From CAYXUG01 sp964468655 (GTDB taxonomy: Bacteria; Fidelibacterota; Marinisomatia; Marinisomatales; CAYXUG01): a DNA stretch of 46,168 nt. Location: assembly GCA_964468655.1 (NCBI GenBank), contig CAYXUG010000010.1:1-46168 (forward strand), given 5' to 3'. The position numbers were made by a program, and so were the translations under genes. Shown piece by piece: positions 9,201 to 18,800 of this stretch. The notes under the pieces were generated by a model. It was not told where the DNA came from and did not search any database. It was given only the letters and a program-made list of their open reading frames with translations. The first letter of the stretch is position 1, and each line of letters opens with the position of its first letter.

Positions 9201-11253
9201 ATCAAATCCTTTCAGGACAATAACCCGTGCATTGGAACTTGCATATGCTACTGTGGATGATCCGGTAACCATAGAAGTCTCTGGAGGAACCTATTCACCT
9301 TCAAGCGGAGAAATTTTCCCATTACAGATGCTGAGCTGGGTATCTCTTATTGGTGCGGGAGAAGAGTTGACCATACTTGATGCTGATTCAACTGCTAGAG
9401 TATTGAATATTATTGATTGTAGTGATGTAACAATTCAAAACTTAACAATAAAAAATGGGTATACAGGCCCATATTCAGACCATTATTGGTATCAGAGAAG
9501 TGGAGGAGGGGTATATATCATGAGTTCTAACGTATCTTTCTATTCTGTAGCTATAATTGAGAATGATGCAGGTAGTGAAGGTGGTGGTGTAGCAATAAGA
9601 AATTCTAATGCAGATTTTAATTATGTTACGATTACCGAAAATTTTTCTTGGCAAGGGGGAGCAATAACGCTTAGAAATTCTGAAGCAACCTTAGATCATA
9701 CTCTTATGTTTCGAAACATAGGTCCTTTTGGTGAAGGTATTGTCGTTATGGGGTCGAACGTAAATATTTTAAATTCTACTCTTATACGAAGTGATCAAGA
9801 ATGGAGTTCATTGATACTGTATGTGAGTTCAGATGCTGAAGCTAAATTAATTAATTCTATTGCTTGGTCAGAAGGACCTGCGTGTGCTTTATGTTCATCT
9901 GGTACTGATAACCTTGATGTTTTTTTCAGCAATACTATAGATAGTATTTCAGGTGAAGGAAACATAGGTGAGGATCCTCTATTTACAAATCTTGATGAAG
10001 GAGATTTTAGTTTACAATCTGGCTCTCCTTGCATAGATGCTGGAACTGCTTACTTTGAATATGAAGGTGAAGTACTGGTTAATATGAGTGAAGATGAATA
10101 TAATGGTGATGCCCCTGATATGGGTGCATTTGAATCGGAGGCTTCATCAGAATTTTCAGTTGAAGTAACAAACCCAGAAGGGTGGGGTTTGATTGGTTTA
10201 CCTGTGATTGTAGAAAATTCTGCTTATTATGTGCTGTTTGAGGCCTCTATAGCCAATACACTTTATAGATATGAAAACGGATACCAGGAAGAGACTTATT
10301 TAATTATGGGCGAAGGGTACTGGCTACGGTTTTCGAATCCTTCCGTCAATTTTATCACGGGAATTCCGGTGGACAATGTTTCGGTCTCACTGTCTCAGGG
10401 GTGGAATATGATTTCCGGTTCCTCGTTTACCGCCATAATTGATGATCCAAATAATATTGTAATTGCGAATACACTTTATGGATATGACAATGGCTATTCC
10501 TTAGCGCAAGCAATAGAACCCGGCCAAGGTTATTGGATCAGATCATCATCGGATGGGGAGATTACAGTTAGCAGGAATAGTGTGAGGTTTAGCAGTGATG
10601 ATTTGTCCGGTTGGTCAGATGGAATGAATTCTCTTGAAATCACAAATGATTTGGGATTTAAATCCACACTCCATTTCGGTGTGGAAATTCCTGAAGATAA
10701 TAAGTTGAGTTTTTCACTACCTCCCACTCCGCCGGAAGGTGCTTTTGATGTCCGGTTTGAGGGAGACCGGAGAGCGATGGAAGATGGAGGCGATATTTTG
10801 GTGCAGAACGATGTATGGCCATTGAATATTGAATATCGAATATCGAATATCAATTTTAGAAGTGAGTTTGAGGAATGGATATTGCTCGATGAGCTAAATG
10901 AATTGGAATTTGTGCTCGATGAATCAGAAAGTTTTGAACTGGTTGAGCCCACAGACAGATTGACTATTACCAAACGAGCTATTATCCCTGAGCACTTCGC
11001 ACTTCACCAGAATTATCCCAATCCGTTTAATCCGGTGACCACAATCCGGTACGACCTGCCTGATGATTCAGATGTTAGATTGATTATTTATGATCTCCTT
11101 GGAAGGGAAGTGGAAGAACTGGTAACCGGTAGAGTGGTAGCTGGTATCCATTCAGTAGTGTGGGATGCCAATAATCTTGCCAGCGGTGTTTATATTTATC
11201 AGTTAACCACGGATCATTCAACCATTACCAAAAAGTTGGTGTTGCTGAAGTAA
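3280..11253 (+). CDS. Giant secreted PKD / triple beta-helix protein with type IX sorting domain
   Basis: 2657 residues with a signal peptide (residues 1-21, ending LLVAQG). Two PKD-type segments carry DFGDGS/GFGDGT...DPSHTY (~219-272 and ~406-460). Three tandem ~600-residue modules follow (~466, ~1091 and ~1721 onward), each opening with VP-EY-TIQ-AID and VADGTYYENI, then a nearly invariant acidic block (GDEDDDPSGSRNCHRGNI), then right-handed parallel beta-helix rungs of the form GGGI-x-SNP-x-LTNVTI. Each module ends SGSPAIDAGTAYF-DMGAFES. A duplicated GWN domain (~2297-2435) and a YPNPFNP sorting domain (~2571-2657) close the protein. The fold is that of pectin-lyase-like proteins, but I see no assigned catalytic residues, so polysaccharide binding, lysis or adhesion are all possible. 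Module 3 keeps an extra SPTGNDETGDGS motif (as in DUF1565 proteins) that modules 1 and 2 lack. Confidence 0.9.
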   Translation: MMVKKSILMLTIFWGYLLVAQGGPTANFWATPTEGAAPLTVQFSDLSIPDCVGSSDYVGNWSVYTDWSCTDSNINNILLELYEDGSGFVDEYSVMWTAQSGTVDLIGYAYCGSVSFDYNFFFRLDYGENVTTYYLWIEDGFGYGPTDGPSEGMNSGSTQMSKLDRNTTNNDPKIAVSKVNPILPPNAPKEILYQYLVQPESSTEKTNELNNNSNRNCHIVEWYWDFGDGSTSTAQDPSHTYNNPGNYSVSLTVVDENNLSDTFAMENVITVNEPLTADFTANPTTGEPPLDVQFTDLSVSNSPDNLLIEIMTDSYPSETSWVLTDQSGNNIAGINPGELSEGGFHDWNITIPAGGYAFEINDSYGDGICCNWGEGWYALYLNDIFIAGGGDFENSESVEFESNGVELASWYWGFGDGTTGTEQDPSHTYTTPGNYSVSLTVTDDNGLSDFRIYENFINVSEQQDDNYLDVPDEYPTIQSAIDASVDGDTILVADGTYYENIIITKDIVLSSHYIIDCDTSHIDNTIIDGSQPTDPDRASVVSIIPDPAREDHRPAPNVNGFSMTKGSGTTITDSDGNPKKVGGGIYSKGSDPKFDDNNIIDNTTEDDGAGSYSLDSNPNFGDEDDDPSGSRNCHRGNIFQGNYADVGKSIYAKFENMEPETISAMYCSFDVYSYTNSDVSNYWAAGNAEYDFRFGEGDISATENTTIYITQTGMTINEALSLAYGTEENPVTIQIAAGTYSPSLTGEQYPLQMVNWVSLIGAGEDITILDAEASWNVESQVLNFENVEGVSIDSLTISGGVSWWGGGIRCVDSNPSLTDLTITDNETRYGGGIYLIGSNPILNNVTIVENFGMNYGGGICSEDSNPSLTNVTISGNGAEQGGGIWVSGGSPTFVNVTISANQAAKGGGIYSVVSNPTLTNVTIWGNDATEGGGICCFESSPNLTNVTISENSANVGGAIYCYSNSHPSLVNTIFWGNSASGTEGEVYFHYNYPPNSITVAYSEVQGGEIGIITEDNGDVNWLDGNIDSDPLFTNPDIGDYTLQSGSPAIDAGTAYFQWDDEVLVDLSPDEYNGQAPDMGAFESDDTTLPDNYLDVPDEYDTIQEAIDASVDGDTVLVADGTYYENIVITKDIVLSSHYILDCDTLHIENTIIDGSQPTEPDRASVVSIIPDPTREDHRPAPKVNGFSLTKGSGTMTGSGKKVGGGIYSEESDPEFDDNNIIDNTTEDDGAGSYSLDSNPNFGDEDDDPSGSRNCHRGNIFRDNYADVGKSIYAKFEEMDPVTISAMYCTFDVYSYTNSDVSNYWATSNGDFDFRFGEGDTSATENTTVYITPTGMTINEALSLAYGTEENPVTIQIAEGTYSPSQTGEEYPLQMVNWVSLIGAGEELTILDAEGFSQVIIFYNVVGVSIEELSIRGGNAGPYQEGGGGIAIRLSSPTLEHITVENNTANKGGGMYLRNGSNPTLIDVTISGNTAEYGGGMYVDYNCCTEEASNPILTNVAIVNNNNSGLYLEHSDPILTNVIISGNTGGTGGMVANESNPILTNVVISDNMGDNVGGLYFLDSNPSLNYVTITDNTGGYVGGVKLCCNSNPTLTHVTIANNTLTSEYGSGGILLEENPDFTLINSIIWNNSIQLDEWDEGNILIAYSNIEGGFDGEGNINLDPLFTDPDIGDYTLRPGSPAIDAGTAYFEYEGEILVDLSVCEYVGSAPDMGAFESEPLPNNYIEVPSEYCTIQEAIDAAVDGDTVLVADGTYYENITITKDIVLSSHYIIDCDESHIDNTIIDGSQPTDSLRGSVVSIIPDSTRLDHRPAPKVNGFTMTKGSGTMTDDGKKVGGGIYSKGSDPEFDDNNIIDNTTEDDGAGSYSLDSNPNFGDEDDDPSGSRNCHRGNIFRDNYADVGKSIYAKFEEMDPVTISAMYCDFDVYSYTNSDVSNYWAAGNAEYDFRFGTGEESAIEGGTIYVSPTGNDETGDGSQSNPFRTITRALELAYATVDDPVTIEVSGGTYSPSSGEIFPLQMLSWVSLIGAGEELTILDADSTARVLNIIDCSDVTIQNLTIKNGYTGPYSDHYWYQRSGGGVYIMSSNVSFYSVAIIENDAGSEGGGVAIRNSNADFNYVTITENFSWQGGAITLRNSEATLDHTLMFRNIGPFGEGIVVMGSNVNILNSTLIRSDQEWSSLILYVSSDAEAKLINSIAWSEGPACALCSSGTDNLDVFFSNTIDSISGEGNIGEDPLFTNLDEGDFSLQSGSPCIDAGTAYFEYEGEVLVNMSEDEYNGDAPDMGAFESEASSEFSVEVTNPEGWGLIGLPVIVENSAYYVLFEASIANTLYRYENGYQEETYLIMGEGYWLRFSNPSVNFITGIPVDNVSVSLSQGWNMISGSSFTAIIDDPNNIVIANTLYGYDNGYSLAQAIEPGQGYWIRSSSDGEITVSRNSVRFSSDDLSGWSDGMNSLEITNDLGFKSTLHFGVEIPEDNKLSFSLPPTPPEGAFDVRFEGDRRAMEDGGDILVQNDVWPLNIEYRISNINFRSEFEEWILLDELNELEFVLDESESFELVEPTDRLTITKRAIIPEHFALHQNYPNPFNPVTTIRYDLPDDSDVRLIIYDLLGREVEELVTGRVVAGIHSVVWDANNLASGVYIYQLTTDHSTITKKLVLLK
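4675..6537 (+). repeat. Beta-helix module, copy 1 of 3
   Basis: Coding repeat inside the giant protein. It starts at NYLDVPDEYPTIQ and ends at DMGAFES. DNA around 5140-5200 is almost identical to copies 2 and 3, while the middle beta-helix rungs differ in number and sequence. This copy has the most regular run of GGGI/SNP/LTNVTI rungs (about 5690-6200). Confidence 0.85.
6548..8428 (+). repeat. Beta-helix module, copy 2 of 3
   Basis: Second coding repeat of the giant protein, opening NYLDVPDEYDTIQ. It shares with copy 1 the opening, the acidic GDEDDDPSGSRNCHRG block (~7000-7050) and the SLIGAGE-TILDAE stretch. The rung region (~7540-8150) has diverged and includes unusual cysteine pairs (YNCCTE and LCCNSN). 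Confidence 0.85.
8441..10140 (+). repeat. Beta-helix module, copy 3 of 3
   Basis: Third coding repeat, opening NYIEVPSEYCTIQ. DNA from about 8890 to 9010 matches copy 2 nearly exactly, whereas the rung region is the most divergent of the three. It uniquely contains VSPTGNDETGDGS followed by NPFRTITRAL, a motif typical of extracellular beta-helix proteins. Confidence 0.85.
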
Positions 11254-11429
11254 TTATTTTACTGTTTTGATTTGAATCTAGGGAAAGGTAACTAAGTAAG
11301 TGCGTCTGCTAAGGGTATGATCTAAATTCAACTGCGCAAATCTTCCCTTAAAAAGTCAAATTAAAAAATTGTGAAATTTCAGGACCTGAATCGTAATTCA
11401 ATAAACAAACTTAATAGAGGAAAAAAGTA

Positions 11430-13847
11430 ATGAAATCAATTACACTGGGGTTAGTCATATTATTCAGCCAATCAATTCTGTTTTCAAATGAGCCAACTGA
11501 AGAGCAGAAGAAGGAGATGATGCTGAAAATGATGGGTAAGATCTATGAGAAAATAGCTGAAGCAAAACGGAGCTACAATCCGAACAGAATGAATGCATAC
11601 CTTGAAAATTTTACTAATTCTGCTCCAGGAGATCCACTGGTCGTACATGCAGATGTAAGTAGCGAACTTGAAGCAGCTAATCCTGAAGCTATCATTTATG
11701 TTTCCACAGACGGACAGAACAGCTGGTATTCCGGTCCTGCTAATCCTCTGGGCACTGAAGGATATGAAACTACCTGGGAAGCACAGGTAGCTAATGACGG
11801 AGGTCAGAATATCGCCTGGTACATTGAAGGTCAAGTGGATGCTGATGCATTGGGTTATCCCTATGACAGGATTTATGTCACCCAATCTCCCAAAAATGTT
11901 AATTCTAATTTTCCTCCGGGAAACAATCTCCTCCAAATTTTCTCTACTGATCCTACCGGAGACGCATCATCAGATCAGGATATTTACCAGTCAAAAACCG
12001 GTTATAACGACAGTAATATCTATCTTCAAATGTCAGTCTCAGGAGGATGTTGTGAAACGGACGGCGGTTTTTTGGGCCCCTGGTATCTATATGGAATTGG
12101 AATTGTGAATCCGGAATCACAAGCCGATGTTGCGTATGCCATAGGATATGGTGATGGCGCTTTCGGTCAACTTTACCCGGGTATTGTAAAATTGTTGGGT
12201 GATCTTGAAACTGGAGAAATCACCAGCTTTGAATACCTTACCAGTGATATCAACTATAACATTTCAGGAAACAATCTGGATGTAACAACACTCATGAGTT
12301 ATATCACCACCGATCCGGACTGGGGTCCGTGGCCCAACAGTTATGGCGGTGTAATGCTGCTTCCCGTAACCGTTAGCGCAGATATTAACAGCAATATTGA
12401 AATGCTGGATATGGCTGATCCGGGTGTTTTTCTGATGAGTACACAATTCCAGAATGGGAATACAGCGCCTCAATTGTCTGCTCCAGCCTATGATGAAGCG
12501 AATAATTCTATTTCTATTTTGTACTCTGATTCTGATAACAATTTATCAGTTGACCATACTGTAAGTATTGATGGGGAAACATATAATATGGTACCAACAG
12601 ATCATTCTTATTATACCGGTGCCGCATTTTCTTTTTCACTGGATCAGATACCCGAAGGTCCTCATACGGCTGATTTCACATTTTCTGATGGTGGAAGTTC
12701 TGTATCGTACGAAGGATTCGAGTTTGTTTCCGGTGGCGGTGCTGTATCCTTTACCATTGGCTACAATGAAGGGTGGAACATGGTTGGTCTTCCTGTAAAT
12801 GTTTCGGATCCATTTTATCTATCCCTTTTCCCCGATGCTTGGGAAGGAACACTTTATTCATTTTCAACGACATACGTGCAGGAGGATATTCTTACTGCCG
12901 GGACAGGGTACTGGCTGCGGTTTCCTGCGGAAGGTAGTGCGGTGGCTTCCGGTTCTGAATTGACAGACGTGACTATTTCACTACAAGAGGGATGGAATAT
13001 GATTTCCGGAATTACATCTTCTGTGGATGAAACAGCCATTATTGATCCGTCCGGAATTCTCATTGAAGGGACCATTTACGCTTTTAACGGTACGTATGTG
13101 GGGACAAATATTATCGATCCGGGAAATGGATATTGGATTCGGTCAACAGGCGCCGGTGATATAACATTATCAAATTCAGGTGCCGGCGGCAGGATTTCTA
13201 CCCAGAATGAAGATTTGAACGCTGAACATTCCCTGATTTTTACCAACGGTACAGGTTACAGCAGTCAGTTGATAATTGCATCGTCAATTCCGGAGGATGA
13301 AAAACTGAAGTTTTCTCTTCCACCCGTTCCGCCTGCCGAAGGATTTGATGTTCGATTTTCAAACGATATGAAGTTATCTGAAAATGGTGGGAAGGTATTA
13401 ATTCAAAATGAATTTTGGCCAATGAATGTGAAATTGATTTTGAAAGAAGATAGAAGTGAGAAGATAGAATGGGTACTTGTGGATGAAGTGAATGGTAAGG
13501 AATATTCATTCAATGAAAGTGACGCCATAGAAATTTCAGAACCGACAGAACGGCTCACTCTTTACAGAAGCACATTAACACCCGAACACTTCGCACTTCA
13601 ACAGAATTATCCCAATCCGTTTAATCCTACCACCACAATAGAATTCTCTGTTGAGACGCAAAGCATTGCGTCTTTACAAATTTACGACATCAAAGGCCGG
13701 TTGGTGGAAACGCTGGTGAGCGGTAAACTGGTTAGTGGTTCACATTCTGTGGAATGGGATGCATCCAATGTTTCCAGCGGAGTTTATATCTATAAATTAA
13801 CTACACCTTTCGGACAGCAGACAAAGAAACTCATACTATTGAAATAG
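11430..13847 (+). CDS. Secreted protein of unknown head function with GWN cassette and type IX sorting domain
   Basis: 805 residues; signal peptide MKSITLGLVILFSQSILFS; a good agaggaaa ribosome site precedes the ATG. Residues ~22-45 are charged and likely helical (EEQKKEMMLKMMGKIYEKIAEAK). Residues ~55-140 resemble an immunoglobulin-like fold (PLVVHADVSSE, IIYVSTDGQ, WYIEGQVDAD). I do not recognise the central region (~150-340), which has a Gly/Tyr-rich sequence with paired cysteines (GGCCETDGG). The C-terminal cassette is standard: duplicated GWN domain (~440-580), SFSLPPVPPAEGF-type segment (~628-700) and YPNPFNP sorting domain (~714-805). The sorting-domain DNA carries a palindrome (13653-13674). 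A 123-nt stretch at 13398-13520 matches the serine protease gene at 18740-18862 with one difference. Confidence 0.88.
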   Translation: MKSITLGLVILFSQSILFSNEPTEEQKKEMMLKMMGKIYEKIAEAKRSYNPNRMNAYLENFTNSAPGDPLVVHADVSSELEAANPEAIIYVSTDGQNSWYSGPANPLGTEGYETTWEAQVANDGGQNIAWYIEGQVDADALGYPYDRIYVTQSPKNVNSNFPPGNNLLQIFSTDPTGDASSDQDIYQSKTGYNDSNIYLQMSVSGGCCETDGGFLGPWYLYGIGIVNPESQADVAYAIGYGDGAFGQLYPGIVKLLGDLETGEITSFEYLTSDINYNISGNNLDVTTLMSYITTDPDWGPWPNSYGGVMLLPVTVSADINSNIEMLDMADPGVFLMSTQFQNGNTAPQLSAPAYDEANNSISILYSDSDNNLSVDHTVSIDGETYNMVPTDHSYYTGAAFSFSLDQIPEGPHTADFTFSDGGSSVSYEGFEFVSGGGAVSFTIGYNEGWNMVGLPVNVSDPFYLSLFPDAWEGTLYSFSTTYVQEDILTAGTGYWLRFPAEGSAVASGSELTDVTISLQEGWNMISGITSSVDETAIIDPSGILIEGTIYAFNGTYVGTNIIDPGNGYWIRSTGAGDITLSNSGAGGRISTQNEDLNAEHSLIFTNGTGYSSQLIIASSIPEDEKLKFSLPPVPPAEGFDVRFSNDMKLSENGGKVLIQNEFWPMNVKLILKEDRSEKIEWVLVDEVNGKEYSFNESDAIEISEPTERLTLYRSTLTPEHFALQQNYPNPFNPTTTIEFSVETQSIASLQIYDIKGRLVETLVSGKLVSGSHSVEWDASNVSSGVYIYKLTTPFGQQTKKLILLK
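13653..13674. repeat. In-frame palindrome in sorting-domain coding sequence
   Basis: The arms agacgcaa (13654-13661) and ttgcgtct (13666-13673) pair perfectly around a 4-nt loop. The repeat is translated as part of V-E-T-Q-S-I-A-S-L-Q. It belongs to the gagacg...cgtctc family also found at 15659, 18995, 24659 and 29280. Confidence 0.7.
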
Positions 13848-13936
13848 AGAAATGAAATGGTGAAAAAGATTGCAACTACAATATTCATTACAGCCAATCT
13901 CTTAGTTATGTACTTAATTGGAGATTAGAGGTAAAC

Positions 13937-15853
13937 ATGAAGCACAACCTTATTTTGGGAATCTTTATTTCAATGATGTTTTCCCAGGTGACCATCACAG
14001 TTGATGATCTTCAATATGAGACCGGAGGAAATTACAGCATGTATAATATTCCATCACCTCAGGGCGTTATCGGACTTACCGGTATCACCGGCGGACCGCA
14101 CATATTCGATTTTTCCTATGGTCCTACCGCATCCATATTAACCATTGACTATGTCGGTGTAAGTGATGGCGGGCATGGTTCTGATTTTCCCAATGCAACA
14201 ATAGCTGAAAGAAGAACTGATGAAAACGGTTCTGCCTGGATGTATTTAGATTTTGAAAGTGGACAAGGTCGAATAAACTACGGTTTTTATGATGAAGTCA
14301 ATGTTCCGGAATCACCCTCTGTCCCATTCAATCCATCCATCATTGATTTCTCAGGTAATATTTCTTACCAGTCATATTTCACCGGTAACACGAATTTCAA
14401 TGTGATGATGAATGGTATTGATATAAATATCGCTTACGAATTCACGGGGTTTGCAGATGCTTATGGAACTGTCATTCTACCAGATGGATTGGGCGAACGT
14501 GAATGTATCCAGATCAATTATGCTGAAGAATTTACCTACTACTGGATGGATGTGCCTATCCAATACAGCTATATCCGTTCCTATTATTACCTTGCAGAAG
14601 GTTTGGGAATAGTTGCAATTATCACGTCACTTGAAGAACAGAGTCCCATACCCAACGATTTTAATATTGCAAATACATATGCACGGTTGTTTGATACCTC
14701 CAAGTTGGCGGAAGAGGAAATAGAGGTATCACATTTTGACGGCTGGAACCTTGTGGGATTGCCGGTTGAGGTTGATAATTCTTCGTATGAGACACTCTTT
14801 CCGGATGCGATCCCGGGTACTCTTTATTCTTACGATGCCATAAATGGATACATATCGGAAAATGAATTGGTTCCGGGTAACGGTTACTGGCTCAGATTTG
14901 ATGATGCCAGCTCAAATTTTTTATCCGGTCAATCTTTTGAACAGGTTTCTGTCTCTCTTACCGAGGGATGGAATATTGTATCCGGAATATCAGTTGATGT
15001 TGAACTGCCGGTCTGTATTGACGATCCGGAAGGGTTGATTGTTCCGGGTACAATATACGGGTGGGAAGGTGTTTATACGGCAGCAGAAATCATCGAACCG
15101 GGCAAGGGTTATTGGATTCGCTCATACGGTGATGGCGAAATTACCATTTTTAATCCGTTAGATCGAAATGTAGATAATAGTGATTTTGAAATGGTAAACC
15201 ATGGGTCTGGAATGAATTCCCTGATTTTTTCTGACAATAAAAATCGGCATGTTGAACTTTATTTTGGGAGACACTTGACCAATGCAGATGAATTGAGCTT
15301 TTCTCTTCCTCCCGCTCCACCGGCAGGAGGGTTTGACGTTCGGTTTGCAGATGATATGAAGTTTTCAGAAAATGGTGGTGAGATTTTTATCCAGAACAAA
15401 CATTGGCCGCTATTAGTAGAATTCCGCAATCCGCATTCTGAAATCCCAAACATTGAGAAACTGGTAACTGTTGATTGGTATCTGGTGGATGAAATTAGTG
15501 GTAAAGAATATGCATTCAATGAAGGTGGTGCCATAGAAATTTCAGAACCGACGGAACGGCTCACTCTTTACAGAAGCACATTAACACCCGAACACTTCGC
15601 ACTTCAACAGAATTACCCCAATCCGTTTAATCCTTCCACAACCATTCAATATACATTGGAGACGCATGGCAATGCGTCTCTACAAATATTTGATATCAAG
15701 GGTCGTTTGGTGGAAACATTGGTGAGTGGTGAGATTACAACTGGTACTCATTCAGTGATTTGGGATGCGTCTAATGTTTCAAGCGGAATCTATATTTATA
15801 AACTGATTTCCGGGTCAAACCAAATAACTAAAAAGATGATATTACTTAAATAA
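13937..15853 (+). CDS. Secreted protein of unknown head function with GWN cassette and sorting domain
   Basis: 638 residues; signal peptide MKHNLILGIFISMMFSQ; the ATG follows gaggtaaac. I do not recognise residues ~20-240, a beta-rich sequence with many aromatic and Gly residues and a late Y-Y-W-M-D-V segment; it could be a ligand-binding or surface domain. From ~262 the duplicated GWN domain begins (GWNLVGLPVEV, GYWLRF, GWNIVSGIS, GYWIRS), then the SFSLPPAPPAGGF segment (~453) and the YPNPFNP sorting domain (~550-638). The variable site before WYLVDEISGKEY is filled by FRNPHSEIP, unlike its neighbours. It lies only 12 nt upstream of the serine protease gene, so the two are probably co-transcribed. 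Confidence 0.87.
   Translation: MKHNLILGIFISMMFSQVTITVDDLQYETGGNYSMYNIPSPQGVIGLTGITGGPHIFDFSYGPTASILTIDYVGVSDGGHGSDFPNATIAERRTDENGSAWMYLDFESGQGRINYGFYDEVNVPESPSVPFNPSIIDFSGNISYQSYFTGNTNFNVMMNGIDINIAYEFTGFADAYGTVILPDGLGERECIQINYAEEFTYYWMDVPIQYSYIRSYYYLAEGLGIVAIITSLEEQSPIPNDFNIANTYARLFDTSKLAEEEIEVSHFDGWNLVGLPVEVDNSSYETLFPDAIPGTLYSYDAINGYISENELVPGNGYWLRFDDASSNFLSGQSFEQVSVSLTEGWNIVSGISVDVELPVCIDDPEGLIVPGTIYGWEGVYTAAEIIEPGKGYWIRSYGDGEITIFNPLDRNVDNSDFEMVNHGSGMNSLIFSDNKNRHVELYFGRHLTNADELSFSLPPAPPAGGFDVRFADDMKFSENGGEIFIQNKHWPLLVEFRNPHSEIPNIEKLVTVDWYLVDEISGKEYAFNEGGAIEISEPTERLTLYRSTLTPEHFALQQNYPNPFNPSTTIQYTLETHGNASLQIFDIKGRLVETLVSGEITTGTHSVIWDASNVSSGIYIYKLISGSNQITKKMILLK
15659..15680. repeat. In-frame palindrome in sorting-domain coding sequence
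   Basis: gagacgcat (15659-15667) pairs with atgcgtctc (15672-15680) around ggca. Translated as part of L-E-T-H-G-N-A-S-L-Q, at the same place in the sorting domain as the copies in neighbouring genes. Confidence 0.7.
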
Positions 15854-15865
15854 GCGAGGCAAATT

Positions 15866-18800
15866 ATGAAATCTATAATCAGTTACTGTATAATTATTGG
15901 ACTATCCGTTCTCAACGCTCAAGTCAGTGTTGACGGGACACCGTACAGTTTCAAATACAATGTACGGGCTGATGTCACGACAGATGCCATGCCAGATGAA
16001 GTAGACATTGATGCGCTTCTGTTTGAAGATGAAGTTTCAGGGAAGGAAGTCCCATTCCGGTTTGGACATCCTTTTGATGTAAACTTGAATTTGGAAAACT
16101 CAGGCGAGTGGGAAACCACCGATGATGGTGGTCGAGTCTGGAGATTGGGAATCGAATCAAATGGCGCCTATTCCATCAACCTGATCTATGATGATTTTTG
16201 GCTACCGGAAGGCGGTAAGTTTTATGTGTACAATGCAGACAAAAGTCAGATTATTGGTGCCTTTACGGAATTGAATAATAAAGAGGATGGTATCTTTGCC
16301 ACCGCACCTGTTGCCGGTGACCATATCATTCTGGAATACAATGAACCTGCAGATTCGCCTTCGGGAGTAAGAATTCAGATATCGAGTGTAATTCATGCAT
16401 ACAAAAATATATTTGGCGACCATATTGATAGAGGTTACGGTGATTCTGGAAGCTGCAACAATAATGTGAACTGTCCCGAAGGGGCAGATTGGGCAAACGA
16501 AGTCCGTGCCGCTGCAATGATTCTTACAAGTGGAGGTTCTCGCCTCTGTTCCGGGTCCCTCATCAACAACGTCCGGCAGGATATGACTCAATATTTTTTA
16601 ACAGCCAATCACTGCCTCGGTGGTGAATCAAGTTGGATGTTTATGTTTAATTATGAAAGTCCGGGATGCCAGAATCAGGACGGTCCCACGAATCAAACTG
16701 TGCAGGGATCAACTCTGCTGGCGAACAACTCCGGTTCTGATTTTGGACTCTTAAGATTAACAGAGACTATCCCTGAATCATACGATGTTAATTATGCCGG
16801 CTGGGATGCAACAGGGAATACCCCCAACACCCCTGTATGTATTCATCATCCTTCTGGTGATATTAAAAAGATAACTTTTGATTATGATAATGCGTCAAAT
16901 TCGGGGAGTTTCTGGGATATTGATAGTTGGGATGATGGCACTACTGAGCCAGGTTCCTCAGGATCTCCTCTTTATGATGGTCAGAGTCACAGAATTGTGG
17001 GTCAGCTTTATGGCGGTGTAGCATCCTGCACAAATTGGGGATACGATACGTATGGAAAAGTCAGTGTCTCTTGGAATTCCGGTCTCAGTCAGTATCTCGA
17101 CCCCGATAATACAGGCACAATGGTTCTGGATGGGATTGACATGGCAGCACAGGCGGAAATGGCCAATTATCCGTCATCATTTGATGTTTCTCTTTCACAG
17201 GATCAATCATCCACCGAAACTCTGGAAATTTCAAATATCGGTGAAGATGAATCAACTCTTTATTACAACATAGGTGTATCTCCGTTTGAAAACGTTGGCG
17301 GTGGTCCCGATGATGACGGAAATCTTTGGGCGGACTCCGATGACGAGTCCAGCATTCCTGCAGAATGGATTGACATTACCGGCGTGGGAATGCAGTACAC
17401 CTTTCCTCATAATGACGAAGCAGGCAGTTCCATTGATATTGGTTTTAATTTCCCTTTTTATGGTGAAAATTATTCCCAATGTATAGTAAATGCCAATGGG
17501 TGGGTCGGGTTTGGATCAGATAATAATGCATGGGACAACACATCTATCCCGAGTACATCAGCACCGAGACCGGCTATCTTCGGATTCTGGGATGATTTGA
17601 ATCCAGAGAATGATCAGTGTAACCAGTACTGTTCAGGAAATGTTTATTATCATTCTAATTCAGAACGGTTTGTCATTTCGTTTAATGAAATAGCGCACTG
17701 GTGGACCAATTTTGAGAACAGTTTTTATTCATTTCAGGTGGTGCTTTATCCCGGCGGGGATGTGAACCTGAATTACGGTCCTATTACAGGAACTCATGCT
17801 GCTACCATTGGAATGCAAAACGCCTCAGGCACAGTGGGATTGCAAGTTTCTTACAATGACAGTTATGTACATGAAGACCTATCGGTACGGTTTACGAAAG
17901 AGCCTGCTTGGGTGTCTGTATCTCCTGATCAGGGTGAAATTGGTGCAGGAAATTCGGAATCCGTTGACGTTACCTTTTCGAGCGCCGGACTCTCAAACGG
18001 TGAATACACCGCCAATATGAATATCAGTAGTAATGGCGGAAGTGCGACACTACCGGTGACTCTTACAGTATCGGGTGAATCTCAAAATCTTCCTGTTTCC
18101 TATATAGACGGGTGGAATCTCATTGGTCTGCCATTGGCAGCTGATGTTTCTGATTACCTCGAGTTGTTCCCAGATGCGCTGGAGGGGACACTGTATGCTT
18201 ACGATGGCATCTACCAACAGGTCAGTCAGTTAATGGTTGGGGAAGGTTACTGGCTGCGGTTTTCCCAGCAGGGGACCTCATCAGTTTCAGGTTCGTTTGT
18301 TAATTCACTTTCAATTTCTCTTGCGGACGGATGGAATATGATTTCAGGAATTTCTTCATCTGTTGCAGAAAGTGATATTTCTGATCCTGATGGAATTCTG
18401 ATTCCCGGCACACTCTATGGATACAACGGTACTTATTACAATTCTTCATCTATTGATCCCGGGAATGGATACTGGATTAGGGCAGGCTCAAGCGGATCTA
18501 TTTCACTTTCAGCTTCAGGTCAGAGTAGAAAACAAGTTATTACTCAGGATGAGGATTTAGATGGATTGGGTTCAATTACCTTTACAAACAACAGTGAATT
18601 TTCCAGCACACTTTATTGTGGCGCTTCTGTTTTTGAAGATGAAAAGTCAAGTTTCTCTTTACCGCCTGTACCTCCGGCCGGATGTTTCGATGTGCGTTTT
18701 ACCGGTGATATGAAGTTAATGAAAGATGGTGGGGAGATTTTAATTCAAAATGAATTTTGGCCAATGAATGTGAAATTGATTTTGAAAGAAGATAGAAGTG

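Noticed and set aside
10530..10973. Long reverse-strand ORF (147 residues)
   Set aside because: It is a serine-rich shadow of the forward gene's SFSLPP/WxLVDE region; similar antisense frames recur under the other cassettes, with no ribosome site or recognisable domain.
13857..13928. 23-residue hydrophobic ORF between two secreted-protein genes
   Set aside because: It resembles a stray signal peptide, has a poor ribosome site and no continuation; I could not support it as a gene.
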